Both the position numbers and the translations under genes were made by a program. This document shows, in pieces, positions 1-10,414 of a DNA stretch of 64,000 bases. This DNA is from Penicillium oxalicum. Lineage: Eukaryota > Ascomycota > Eurotiomycetes > Eurotiales > Aspergillaceae. The DNA is taken from the NCBI RefSeq assembly GCF_001723175.1, contig NC_064652.1, positions 2,790,001 to 2,854,000 on the forward strand, written 5' to 3'. Every line of letters begins with the position of its first letter. The stretch's first letter is position 1. Under the pieces are notes generated by a model. It did no database searches, had not been told where the DNA came from, and worked only from the letters and a program-made list of their open reading frames with translations.

Positions 1-314
1 CATTGGGATTAGAATTTTCTCTCCCCCGCACCGAGTTAAATGAAAAGAAGAAGAAAAAAATCAAACCAAAAGATGCCAGGACCCATGGTATAATACATAA
101 ACAGCGACCGGATCCGTGGTATGCTAAATAAAAGAAATGAGAAAGAAAACTCCCGAAAGGAAATGCAAAGGAAACATGTTGACAAGAGCAGATTAACAGA
201 GCAGGTATGGTAAGGTATCGAATCCATGAATGACGTATGAGGAAAATGTCGTGTGTAACAGGAATGGAACGGGATGGCCCGATATGATGCGGTACGTGAG
301 AAGAAGGGGATCAG
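1..314. other. Downstream flank of the UNC-93-like gene
   Basis: This is AT-rich, purine-rich DNA with short A-runs after the stop codon of the minus-strand transporter gene. No frame looks coding. It probably holds the 3' UTR of that gene and then spacer. Confidence 0.5.
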
Positions 315-2114
315 TTACACCTTGCCAGCGCTACTGTCGCCATTGTCCTGTTCGGCATGCGGTTTGTCATGCGTCAACTCAGTACCACCCAAGACTTCAG
401 CGGTGGTCTGATCTGAGAGACGAAGATCCTCGGCCACGTCGGTATGCTCCTTGATCTTCCGGAAAATGACCGGAGAGGCGATGCACATGCTGCCCAGAAG
501 GAGGCCCCAGCAGGAAGCGAACTCGGTCATGTATGGGGTTTTTTGGGCATCCATGCTGTTTCAATGTTTAGAAAGGAGGTTCAAACGATTCGGGGCTGTG
601 TCGGTATAAATGACTTACCGCCACATGCCGGCCGCACCGGCCGATTGAATGCCTTTGTAGAATCCGGCAAAGTTGGCCAGTTTGCGGGCATTGTTGGATA
701 GAGATCCCATGTACCTACTCGGCAACAATGTCAGTATACCCCTCTGAGGAGAGTTGGACAGAAGGTGTGAAAAAAAAAAGACGCGATGGGACCCACCAGT
801 AAGTGCATGTTTGAAAAGCAGCATCGTAGAAGCCGTAGAACATGTACAGAAACATCGGGCCGATGTAGCTGCTGTCGGTAAAGTCCGTGTCGGCCTTGAC
901 GGTTTCTCGAGTATACCGTTTCTGGAATGCGTAACCGCCACCCCAGACACCCAGAGTGATAGCCATGAGAAGCGCAAAGTTGATCTTGGCGCGAGTGGGC
1001 CGCGAAAAACACTTCATGTCCAACAGTTGACCAAACACGAACGCGCCCACCATCTGCATCAGCCAGTACAGCAGGCTGTTCAACGCGCGGGTGCGCACTG
1101 TGAAATAGGCGAGGTTCACCGCGTTGAAGTGATATCCGTAGAACCAGTTACTGGCCAAGAACATGGGAAACATCAAAACGATGTACGAGTCGCTCCGGAG
1201 GGTCTCCCACAGACCGAGGAATTCGGACTTCCAAGTTGGATTCTTGATGACGATCACACGAGAGCCGTCGTTACGCTTGACGTATTTGGAATCCACCAGC
1301 AGCCAGCACATCACGAATCCAATTGCCATCAAGACCAGGAAAGCGATGTACGTGCCGTTGTTGACGCTCCCGGCCGTGTTGTGCATATTTTGACCCAGAG
1401 GGACCTGTTTGGGTGGGTGACCATACTCAGCACTCGGATCTCTCGTTCCGAAGGGAGGTAACTCGATCAACTTACCAAGCTGCCAATGACACCACCGAGA
1501 TTGAAGATGACCCAGAAGATTGCAATGTACTTGCCCTTTTCATGCTCGTGAGGGTAACTCATCATCACGGCCCCCTGGGCGCACCATAAGAGACCGGCGC
1601 AGACACCCAGCAAGGCGCCCGAAAAGATCAAGAATCCGGCATTCTGGTTGATGTTGTAGGAGAGCAGAGCGGCCGTGTAGAGGAAGTATCCAAATCCGCC
1701 CAAGGACAGTGTGATCCGCAGACCCACCCGGTTGGCAATGGAGCCGGCAAAGAATCCGACGACGGCAAAGGTGCTATACAAGGCGGTATTGGCGTTATTC
1801 ACATCGGTCGGGTTCACCTGGCCACCGCCCCCGAGACCCGTGACGGCGTTGTACATGCCCGGACAGAGAAAGCAGACAAACGAGACGAGATAGAGTTGGA
1901 CCTCTGGCGAGGCGAACCAGGGTGCTTGGTAGTTGCCGACTTTGAACAGTGGCTTGTACATCCATGGTTTCCCCTCGACATGACGACCTGTTGCCGATTC
2001 GGGATCTTCCACATTGATGGAGAGTGGTTTCTCTCGAGGCGTGAATGAGCTCTGGACTGGCGTCTGTTGCTCCGACCAGGTTGACTCTGGCGGAGGTGGA
2101 GGAGTCGTCGCCAT
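315..2114 (-). CDS. UNC-93-like (DUF895) major-facilitator membrane protein
   Basis: Four exons: 1476-2114, 797-1404, 619-714 and 315-555. Each junction has GT...AG borders and keeps frame, giving 527 residues. The start at 2114 was chosen because the MATTPPPPPES proline-rich cytosolic tail begins there; codons upstream in the same frame look like leader. About eleven hydrophobic segments follow, with family-typical stretches such as PGMYNAVTGLGGGG, GALLGVCAGLLWCAQGA and, across introns 2 and 3, AGFYKGIQSAGAAGMWR. UNC-93-like proteins belong to the MFS fold and their fungal substrates are mostly unknown. The gene is head-to-head with the GlcNAc-6-P deacetylase gene, about 2.06 kb apart. A role in uptake or sensing of an amino sugar is only a guess from position. 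Family assignment is firm; substrate is open. Confidence 0.9.
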
Positions 2115-3134
2115 GATGTGCGACAGAGGAATATGCAAGGAGAGACGAGGGAGGGGGACTTGGGGGAGATGATGGTAAAAACGCTGGTAGTCCTTGTCCA
2201 GAGGTCGAGACTCCGTCGCGCGAGACACCGCTGATGACGATAGAACTCACGATGTGAAAGTAGGGGCTCTGGAATGTTGAGTCTCCTTTTTCACCCGGAT
2301 TTGTTGTGTCTTTTCCACTTCCTTGTTTCTTTTTTCGGCCACACTGCCACGTGCGTGTCTAGACTGATCCAAGGATACCTGCAGACCAGCAATAAGACCG
2401 GGACCAAGACAGAGAAGCTCGATTTCTGCTTCTGGCATGCGCAGTCATCGGCGAGCGAGACGGTCTGGATTTATGAAGAGAGCGAGTCGATTGTCGTGCG
2501 GCTAATTCACACGGGCACAGCCATTTTTGGGGGGGTCAGACGCTCATAGGTTCCGATCGGAGTAAGCTATGGAGACGCTAGTAGATAAGAGTTCAGAGCG
2601 CCAGCCAACCGCGCAGCCATAACCGTAGCCGAGTGAGCGCTGACAAGGACAATAATAGGAGGGGTGATACTGGTGATGGTGACGATGATAGTTTCTCAGG
2701 ACCCAAGTGGCACAGCCGTCAATGAGACGCTGGGTTCGGACTCATGCCACCCATTGGAGCAGAGGCGAATGAGAAAGTCCCGACAAACGTGCTTTTCCCC
2801 GCATCGATCAAAAGACGGGGTCGAATTGTGGGTAACTCAGGGTTGCTGCAACTACAGAGTATGTCCACAAAACAGATGATAGTAGTAGTCTGTATGTAAC
2901 GGCTGAAAATCTAATTGTTCTACGCTTCCACGGTGCCAATATGGGGAAGAGCCGAGATGTCCTAGCGCCGTGGGCCGTCTGGAGTCGCCCCAGACTCACC
3001 GGGAGATCTGGAGGAACGGAATACCTATGGATCGAGTGACTAACATAATTTTGGAGGGTCACTCCTGCCTAGAAAGTGGATTCGTCGAGAGAGAAATGGA
3101 GTACCCATCACGTAAGGCCAAGTGGGCGCACGCG

Positions 3135-3172
<38 letters not shown>

Positions 3173-4173
3173 AGAAAGATGATGGCCGAGGTGCAACGGA
3201 GGAAAGCAGACAAGTAGACTTGGAGAGATATGAGAGATCCACCGGACGAGACGGAGGATGTGGATGGGCCCGAATGCGACCGCACGCTGAAGGTCGCATT
3301 CTGAGCCTCTGCCGGAGTGCAACTCTACCGCCGCATGCGGGGGCCAGTACCATACCAATGGTTGGTATTGTACAGTACGCTGCATACAATACTGTAAATA
3401 CGAGGCTACGAACATCCCCCCACTGTGGATAAATTACTGCATGGCCATGCTACTCTAATTCCTACGGTAGTTCCTCCTCTGCAGCCATGACTTGTCAACA
3501 GGGACCCTTCATAGACAGCTGGCAGTGGTCACTCATTCCAAGGCTTGAGCTATTCAGAGACCCCCCATTTCAGGTTTGAGGCAGAGTTTCTGGTCTTGAT
3601 GTTGTAAATCTCCTGGTAATTTCCGTCGACACCAAAGTATTGCGGCAGGATTACTCCCCGAGTGCCGCTCAACTGCTGTAGTTCTATACCACCTCGGCAT
3701 GCCGATGTCACCTCTCTCGCTCTCGCGCTCTCTCGCTCTGCGTGGACCACTGGACGCTCTGTAAGGCTGGAGGTTACATCATCGCGCAGTCGGTTGGAGA
3801 GGTTCCTCTCCCAACTATCTCTTTGTCCACAAAGATGACGACTACCTCTTGGTCAATCATGTTGCCCGGTCCCTGGTACCTGAAGGTACATCAAATTCAT
3901 AGAACGTAGGAAGAATAGAGAAAAAAAAATAAGTGGAAGCTCTCTCCGTTCCTCGATTCTCGCTTTTTGGATTCTTTCCTTCATGCCAGTAGATACATTA
4001 GTTTTGCGCGGCACCTGACTCTTCGATTCTCTCTCTCTCTCTCACTCACTCACACACACTCTCTCTTTGGGACATTGCTTCACTCTTGCTGTTCGGACGT
4101 CTGTTCCTTTCCAACTCCCTCTCTCCCCTTACGCCTCTCCATCTCTGTCGACGGTCTCTATTCACACATCACC
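2115..4173. promoter_or_regulatory. Divergent promoter region: UNC-93-like gene / dac1
   Basis: This 2.06 kb interval separates two head-to-head genes and has no convincing coding frame. It holds an alternating (CG)10 tract joined to (AG)12 at 3131-3174, a perfect 10-bp inverted repeat at 3272-3301, and a second near-perfect 12-bp-arm inverted repeat at 3347-3373. The last 200 bases before the dac1 start are CT-rich, as in many fungal 5' leaders. Promoter function is inferred from position. Confidence 0.6.
3131..3174. repeat. Compound microsatellite (CG)10(AG)12
   Basis: Ten CG dinucleotides (3131-3150) run directly into twelve AG dinucleotides (3151-3174). Alternating CG favours Z-DNA and the purine strand favours triplex formation. 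The tract creates long artificial reading frames on both strands, which are not genes. Confidence 0.95.
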
Positions 4174-4602
4174 ATGCCGGGGAAAACAACATCCCCCATC
4201 ATGCCGCGGATCACCAAGTTCACCAACTGTCGCCTCGTGCGCGGGTCGGACTTGGTCGAACAAGATCTCTGGATCGACTCGTTGACTGGCAAGATTCTCA
4301 AGGACCAAGAGGCCTTTTACGAGCTACATCTGTCTCCGGATGAGATCATCGACCTGGGGGGCCGCATCCTCGCCCCCGGTCTGATTGACACGCAGTTGAA
4401 CGGAGCTCAGGGTTTTGACTTTTCGGTTCCCTGTGAAACCAAGGAGCAGTACGACGAGGGTCTGCGCCTGGTCAACCAGGGCCTGGCTCGCACGGGAGTC
4501 ACTTCATACTTGCCGACGGTGGTGAGCTCCACGCCCGAGGTGTACTGGAAGGTAAGATACACAACCAAGGCTACACCACCTCCTTGCACGATTGATGGGG
4601 TC

Positions 4603-4653
<51 letters not shown>

Positions 4654-5624
4654 AGATACTAACCTTTTGCCCTCTCGCGTCGGTGTAGGTCCTCCCTTCT
4701 CTTGGCCCGACAGCATCGACGCACCGTGCCGAAGACGGCGCCGAATCCCTCGGTGCTCACGTCGAAGGTCCCTTCATCAGCCCCGGCCGCAATGGCATCC
4801 ATAAACCAGAAGTTCTTCGAGCCGCAGACTCCTACGATGACCTCCTCCACTGCTACGGCGCCGAGCATCTCGCCCCACCATCCAGCACCTCGTCACCCTC
4901 ATTCACCTCCCCGATCAAAATGATCACCGCGGCCCCCGAAGTAGGCGCCATGATGTCGCAGATCCCCCGCATCGTCGACACAGGCATCATCTACTCCATC
5001 GGTCACTCGGACGCAACCTATGAACAAGCCGTCACGGCCACCAACCAAGGCGCTCGGATGATCACACATCTCTTCAACGCCATGCGACCTTTCTACCACC
5101 GCAACCCAGGCGTCTTTGGGCTGCTGGGCCGCAGCGAACGTCGTCGTCCATTCTACGGCGTCATCGCCGACGGGATTCACCTGCACCCCACCTCCATTAA
5201 GATCGCGTACAATGCCCACCCAGACGGTCTGGTCCTCGTCACCGATGCAATGCGCCTGTGCGGCCTCCCCGACGGAGTGTACGAATGGACCAATGGCGAA
5301 CGTATCGTCAAGACGGGCGCACGATTGACGCTGGAAGGCTCCGACAAGATTGCCGGCTCGTCCGCCACACTCATCGAATGTGTGAATAATTTCCGGCGGT
5401 GGTCGGGCGCGAGTACCGCGGATGCGATCAATGCGGCGACGGCGGTCCCGGCGCGACTTTTGGGACTGGAGAAAGTCAAGGGGTGTCTGGATGCCGGGGC
5501 GGATGCGGATCTGGTGGTCTTGGGCGAGACGGATGATCCGGACTCGGGGCGGACCTTGACGGTGGACCAGGTGTGGAAGTTTGGAATTAAGATTCATGAT
5601 GCTGAGAAGACTGCTGCGGTTTAG
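4174..5624 (+). CDS. dac1: N-acetylglucosamine-6-phosphate deacetylase
   Basis: Two exons, 4174-4551 and 4689-5624, encode 437 residues. The enzyme removes acetate from GlcNAc-6-P to give glucosamine-6-P, the second step of GlcNAc catabolism in the cytosol. Amidohydrolase marks are visible: HVEGPF (150-155, metal-binding Glu152), IGHSDAT (His at 232), THLFNAM (His253) and VTDAM (catalytic Asp312), plus the N-terminal DLGGRILAPGLID segment. The ATG at 4174 is in good context; an in-frame ATG at 4201 is the alternative. The single 137-nt intron contains a 21-unit TC repeat that makes most of its 3' half pyrimidine. The gene faces away from the UNC-93-like gene and ends tail-to-tail with the choline oxidase gene. 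The frame is intact. Confidence 0.96.
4609..4650. repeat. (TC)21 microsatellite inside the dac1 intron
   Basis: Twenty-one TC units lie between the donor at 4552 and the acceptor at 4688. They extend the polypyrimidine tract of the intron to an unusual length, and length variation here could affect splicing. Confidence 0.95.
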
Positions 5625-6159
5625 AAGGGGGAGGAGTCCGGGGGAAGTGGTATCACCAGATTTTATTTCTTGAAGCGTGAAAGGAGTATCTTTGAATCAC
5701 TGTTTGTGTTTATTTACCTGGTTGGAGGATTCGCTCTGGTTCAAATGTTTGTTTTTGTTTTTTTTTTTGAGGAAGATTTTTGGTAACTCTGCCTGGGCGA
5801 AGCTAATTGTATCCACATGATCGATGTTCATTTGGATTGTCAAAAAGAAGAAAAGAAAAATAGTTCAAAATCGTCATCAAATTCGTAATTGGTATTCAAT
5901 ATATAAAATTCGGGATGTCAAATCGTTCAGAACATGTGCTTCTTTTTTTTTCTCTTCAAACGTCTCTCGACAAATAAAAAGAGGACCGAGGAATGTGCAA
6001 AAAGGGAGAAGAAGAACACCGGATTGATCAGACAGGCCTGACATGCTTGATTGTACAAGACGGGAGGAAACGGGGGAGATTGGAAAGGGAGGGTAGGGGT
6101 GAAGAGGGTGGAGATCCGATGTTGGAGAGAGGATGATTGAAAGGGGGGGTAACGCTACT
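5625..6159. other. Convergent 3' intergenic region (dac1 / choA)
   Basis: This 535-bp spacer lies between two tail-to-tail genes. It is AT-rich with T-runs and AATAAAAA near 5975, as expected for 3' UTRs. No coding frame is supported. Confidence 0.5.
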
Positions 6160-7932
6160 TTACAGACGAGGCTGCGAGCGAGTCCAGCCAGCCTCTTCCG
6201 CAATCAATTCGGCAGCACGCTCACCGATCGCCAGAACTGTGAGCATGGGGTTGATGGTGGGCATGTCTGGGAAGACACCGGCATCCGCGATTCGAACACC
6301 CTTGAGGCCGCGGATCTTGAGGGTCGGGTCGACCACCGCCATGGGGTCACGAGTCACGTCGCCCATCTTGGTGGTACCGGCCGGGTGGTACACGGTGTGC
6401 GCGACCCGACGGCCGTACTCGGACAGCGCCTCGTCAGACTGAACGTCCGGACCAGGCGCCACTTCGCGCTTGATCCACTCCTTGAAGGGGGACTGCTGGG
6501 CGATCTTACGGGCGGCCTTGAGACCGGCGACGATGGTGGCGGCGTCGTAGCCCTCGGGATCGGTGAAGTAGCGGAAATCCAGCGCGGGCTTCACGGAGGG
6601 GTCGGCGGAGGTCAGATACAGACGGCCACGGGAGCGCGGGCGGGGGATGTTGGGGGTCATGCAGAAGGCGTTAATGGGCTCGTCGTAGCCGAGGCGGGCG
6701 GTGTTGAGGGTGAAGGGGATCTGGTAGCAGTGCATCATGATGTCGGCAGCCCGGCCGTCGGATCCGGCCGCGTTGGCGGGTTCACGGCGCAGGAAAATGC
6801 CGGCGTCCGAGTCCATGGTGGTCTGGTTGGGAGGCACGGGATAGTTGAGTTCCCACATGATGATGCTCTCGGGTGGTCCAGCAGGTTCTCACCAACACCG
6901 GGGAGGTCCTTGACGACGGGGATGCCCAAGGAAGACAATTGCTCCTTGGGTCCCAGACCGGAGAGCATCATCAGACGAGGAGTGTCGACGGCACCGGCGC
7001 AGAGAATGGTCTCCTTCTTGGCGCGAAGAGTGTGCTTCACGCCCGACTGCAGAGTGACGTTGACCCCAGTGACCCGATCCCCCTCCACGTTGACCTTGGA
7101 GACCCAGGCATTGGTGAGGATGGTCAAGTTGGGGCGCTTCTCATCGCCACGGATGATGGGGTGGAGGTAGGCAACGGAGGCGCTGCTGCGACGGCCGTCA
7201 TCCGGGTTGTACGAGACATTGAAGAAGCCCACGCCCTCGGTCAGCTCGCCCTTTTCACGAATGTCGGCATTGAAGTCCTCGATCACGGGGATGTTCATCG
7301 CGGTGGAGCAGGCTTGGATCCAGTCCTTGCAGAGCTGGTTGCGATGACGGGCGTGCACGGGCTGGAAAGTGTTGCGCAGACCATCGATCATGCGAGTGAA
7401 GGTTTCAAAGTCCCAGCCCTTGCAGCCCTTGGCGACCCAGGTCTTGCAATCATACTCGAAGGGGCGGAAGGAGATGAGTGTATTGTGACTGGAGCAGCCG
7501 CCCAGCACCTTGGCGCGGGAGTGACGGATGAAGCTGTTGCCTGTCGTAGTGGTAACGTAGCAGAGGATGTGAGCATTGTGAATCGGGCCGCAGACGAGGT
7601 TCGCAAAGAAGAACTGGGACAATTGGACGTCTCGTCTTTGGAATTTGTGGGGATTTTTTTTGTCACACTGTTGGGGGGAACGTACCGTTGGGTTGTTCAG
7701 TAGTAGGGTAATCATAGTCGAGCTCGCCGCCGAGCAGGTTCAACCACTCCTTCAAGTTGAGTACTCGATCATCGGTAAAGTCGCTAGGACCACCCTCGAT
7801 GACCAGCGTGCGCTTGTTGGGGAGATACTGGGCCAAACGAGCGGCAATGACACAGCCTGCTGTGCCACCGCCGACGACAATGTAGTCGTAGCTGTTGACA
7901 TCGAGCGACGGGAGGTCGTTGGTAGTCGCCAT
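6160..7932 (-). CDS. choA: Choline oxidase-type GMC oxidoreductase, with a one-base frameshift
   Basis: The exons are 7686-7932 and 6160-7540, about 542 residues if one lost base is allowed for. The enzyme is an FAD-dependent oxidase that turns choline into betaine aldehyde and then betaine, releasing H2O2. Seen: the Rossmann motif VVGGGTAGCV near residue 20, the GMC stretch RAKVLGGCSSHN, GVGENLLDHP, and the C-terminal active-site pair YHPAGTTKMG (His) and PTINPMLT (Asn). At 6871-6873 the minus strand reads CAC-CCG-AGA, where the family needs CAC-CC?-GAG. One base is missing from a C run, so the frame shifts into a stop 46 codons later. Downstream frame and sequence are otherwise perfect. The tail ends PRL, a PTS1-like tripeptide. 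The gene is head-to-head with badA. A sequencing error or a recent null allele are both possible. Confidence 0.88.
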
Positions 7933-10414
7933 CTTCAGCCGGAACAGATCCAAATAAAGCTACGCAGGATGTATGGTGGGTGAGGGGGTGAGGGGTGAGA
8001 CGAGGGGGGGAATGGACTAGTGTGAGGAGAGAAAATGAGGAGAAAGGAATGAAGGACCGGGCCGGCACTTCGTTATAAACCGACAAGATTCAGGACGAGT
8101 CCCATCTTCAATAGACTGAATTTGGGAGGATTCAAATTTTTAACGTGGTTTTTTTTTTTTCTCTTTCTCGACGTTTTCTGTTTCGGACGGGCTTCTCCAA
8201 GACGATCGAGGAGTCGAACCGTCGGCGGACATGGGTCTATCGGTCAAGATCGGGATCCGGTAATTGGTGCGAAGAGTCCGTCTTGGTCGGTCTTCTCGAC
8301 GCAGTACCTTGATTCGGTAATGGGTTCAAGGCTCATCTCATCTCCCTGTCCATTCTTTTTCGCTCTTTTTGCTTTTTCCCTTGACCTCAAACCTTGCTCC
8401 TGCAGGCCCCGTCCGGTACAATGGCTCTGACTGGATGGGCTCCTCGAGGGTGGAGAGCAGAGGAGAGTCGAGGATGAGATAAACCCGTCCGACCAAGAGC
8501 CCCACCATTTTGACGGGCCTATCAGGTGGGGAGGCCACGAGTCGATGCATTTTTCGGGGCTCCATCCGAACGCCGCTGATTCGCATGGCGGATCTACAGG
8601 GCTAAGTGTCTCGTGCAAGCTAACAGTTGGGACCTGAACAAAAGTGGTGTTGAAGATGCAGAGTCATCCTGTCCGTCAGGTTCGAATCAGAATAAGGCCC
8701 CAAGCATGCTGGCGGTCACCAGAGCTGGATTCTTTGGAGGTCACCTAGGCAGGTTGATCCGATCCATCGATAGACCAAGGTCGGTTTGTGGCGTGATTCT
8801 GTTCGTCCGTGGTGAAGACGCTCGCTTGGGAATAGGCGGAAGCTTACGGTCGCCGGCCAGTTCACTGCCTCACGATAGGACGATCTATCTGAACCGTTGC
8901 GTTGCAGGATCGAGCGAGCGATCGGCCAAAGTTCATGGGCAGCGGCACTGACAAGTGAAATCCTCTCGGACTGGCATAGTCTTCAATGGCGTATCCTGCC
9001 TCTGCGGTACACATCGGTCGAGACGAAGGCCAAGACCGACTTTTGTTCGGCGGCCGGTCACGGGCGGCCCAGTCACCGCCCGTCCGTGAATCCTCCACCG
9101 CGTCCAGTACGTCATCATTCCCCGCTTCCCGTTTGAGAGTCACTCTCAGGCGGACTACGGCCGTCGGATGTGCCACTGCCGGACCTTATTGGTCCACTAT
9201 TGGTCCAGTGCTACTTGCGTCTACTCTGGATCTTTTGTACTTTGGACTCGGTAGTTTGGTGCACACGATTGAAAACGACGCTTTTGTGCCCACCGGTCCA
9301 GCAATGATGAAGACCGCGAGTCCCAACGATCCCAGAGCATGCCAATGGCAATTAACGTCTCTAGCAGTCTCCGCATTTCTGATCCATAACGTAAACCGAA
9401 ACCGGTTATGAACACGAGAACTCGAAACATGCCTCGGACAGAGGAACAAATGGCCGTGCGTGCTGAACTACCAAACTCTAGTCTCCTCTTCTGCGGGACT
9501 GCCAGAAAGTGCAGAAATGAGATATCACAGGCCCGACCGATGAAGAAGTATTCCCACCACACCTCCCCCCCCTTAAATGAGGTGACTTGTCTTGCCTCAG
9601 CCCTCGACCTCTCGTTCTGTCCGTGCTTTCCTACTGTATATACAGATGAAATGCTCCAATCGTAGCATGCCGATACAGATCCAAAGTCTAGCGACCGGAA
9701 TCCTCGCCACCGAGTCATCGATATGCCGCGATCTTCCTCCACGGTCCTCCAGAGGATTACTCGGACACCGGCAGAGCAGCGGCTCGTGACTTGGACCGTT
9801 CTCAGAAAATGGGCAGGGCCCCATTGGCCATCCCCGGCAGTCTGGACCCCGCTAATGCACGGCGGCAATGCTAGTCCCAAAGAGTACAAGTCGCCGCGCT
9901 CGCCCCCACCACAAGACCGCCGACCTCATCCGGTGTACTTGCCCGACAGTCTTGCCCTTTTCACCAAGGCGGTCGCGCGGTTCTGGGGGGTTGCCGCCGA
10001 GTGAGCGTGGCTGATGTGCATTTGCCCCGGAATCCATCAACGTCCGGGACATGGACCGCGAAGAACCGAGGGTGAAAGAAAAAAACACCAAAAACCAAAA
10101 AAGAGAAGATACTCCAGATTGAAAAGAAAAGACACAAAATGAGAATAAAAAAAACCAGGCTAAAAGGGTAGTGAAGAAGCTTTGGTTGTTTGAGTAACTC
10201 CGATTGCCTTTCTCTTGCAGCTCTGCACAATTATCATCATATACAGTACCACCGTCATCCGTGTACTCATCGGTCTATCCACCTCCACTGCCACAGCTCT
10301 CTTCCTATCTCCCTTTTCTACCACTCCCTTTCCTCCCTTTCTCTCTCACATACACTCTGCTTTCCACCTCTCCGTCATCTCATCTGAATTAAGCCATTCG
10401 ATCCATCATTCATC
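7933..10414. promoter_or_regulatory. Divergent promoter region: choA / badA
   Basis: This 2.48 kb spacer lies between the two betaine-synthesis genes. Two inverted CCAAT boxes (TATTGGTCCA at 9187-9196 and 9198-9207) sit 11 bp apart, and an ACGGGCGG/CCGCCCGT inverted repeat lies at 9060-9083. A TATA-like TTTATAACG is on the minus strand near 8073-8081. The badA-proximal 130 bases are CT-rich. No coding frame is convincing. Co-regulation of the pair is inferred. Confidence 0.55.
9187..9207 (-). promoter_or_regulatory. Tandem CCAAT boxes in the choA/badA promoter
   Basis: The decamer TATTGGTCCA occurs twice with starts 11 bp apart, which puts two CCAAT cores on the same helix face in the minus orientation. 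The fungal CCAAT-binding complex (Hap) is the natural candidate binder. Binding is inferred. Confidence 0.4.

Noticed and set aside
754..1461. 235-codon plus-strand frame
   Set aside because: It lies antisense to the UNC-93-like exons; its composition mirrors the real gene and it has no family resemblance.
3040..3432. Several overlapping frames on both strands around 3.1-3.4 kb
   Set aside because: They are produced by the CG/AG microsatellite, which is open in all frames and encodes only Arg-Ala or Arg-Glu repeats.
6133..7170. 345-codon plus-strand frame
   Set aside because: It is antisense to choline oxidase; glycine/valine/histidine-rich translation is typical of a shadow frame.
9060..9083. 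8-bp inverted repeat ACGGGCGG / CCGCCCGT in the choA/badA promoter
   Set aside because: An 8-bp repeat with a short spacer is expected by chance in a region of this length, so I list it only as a description.
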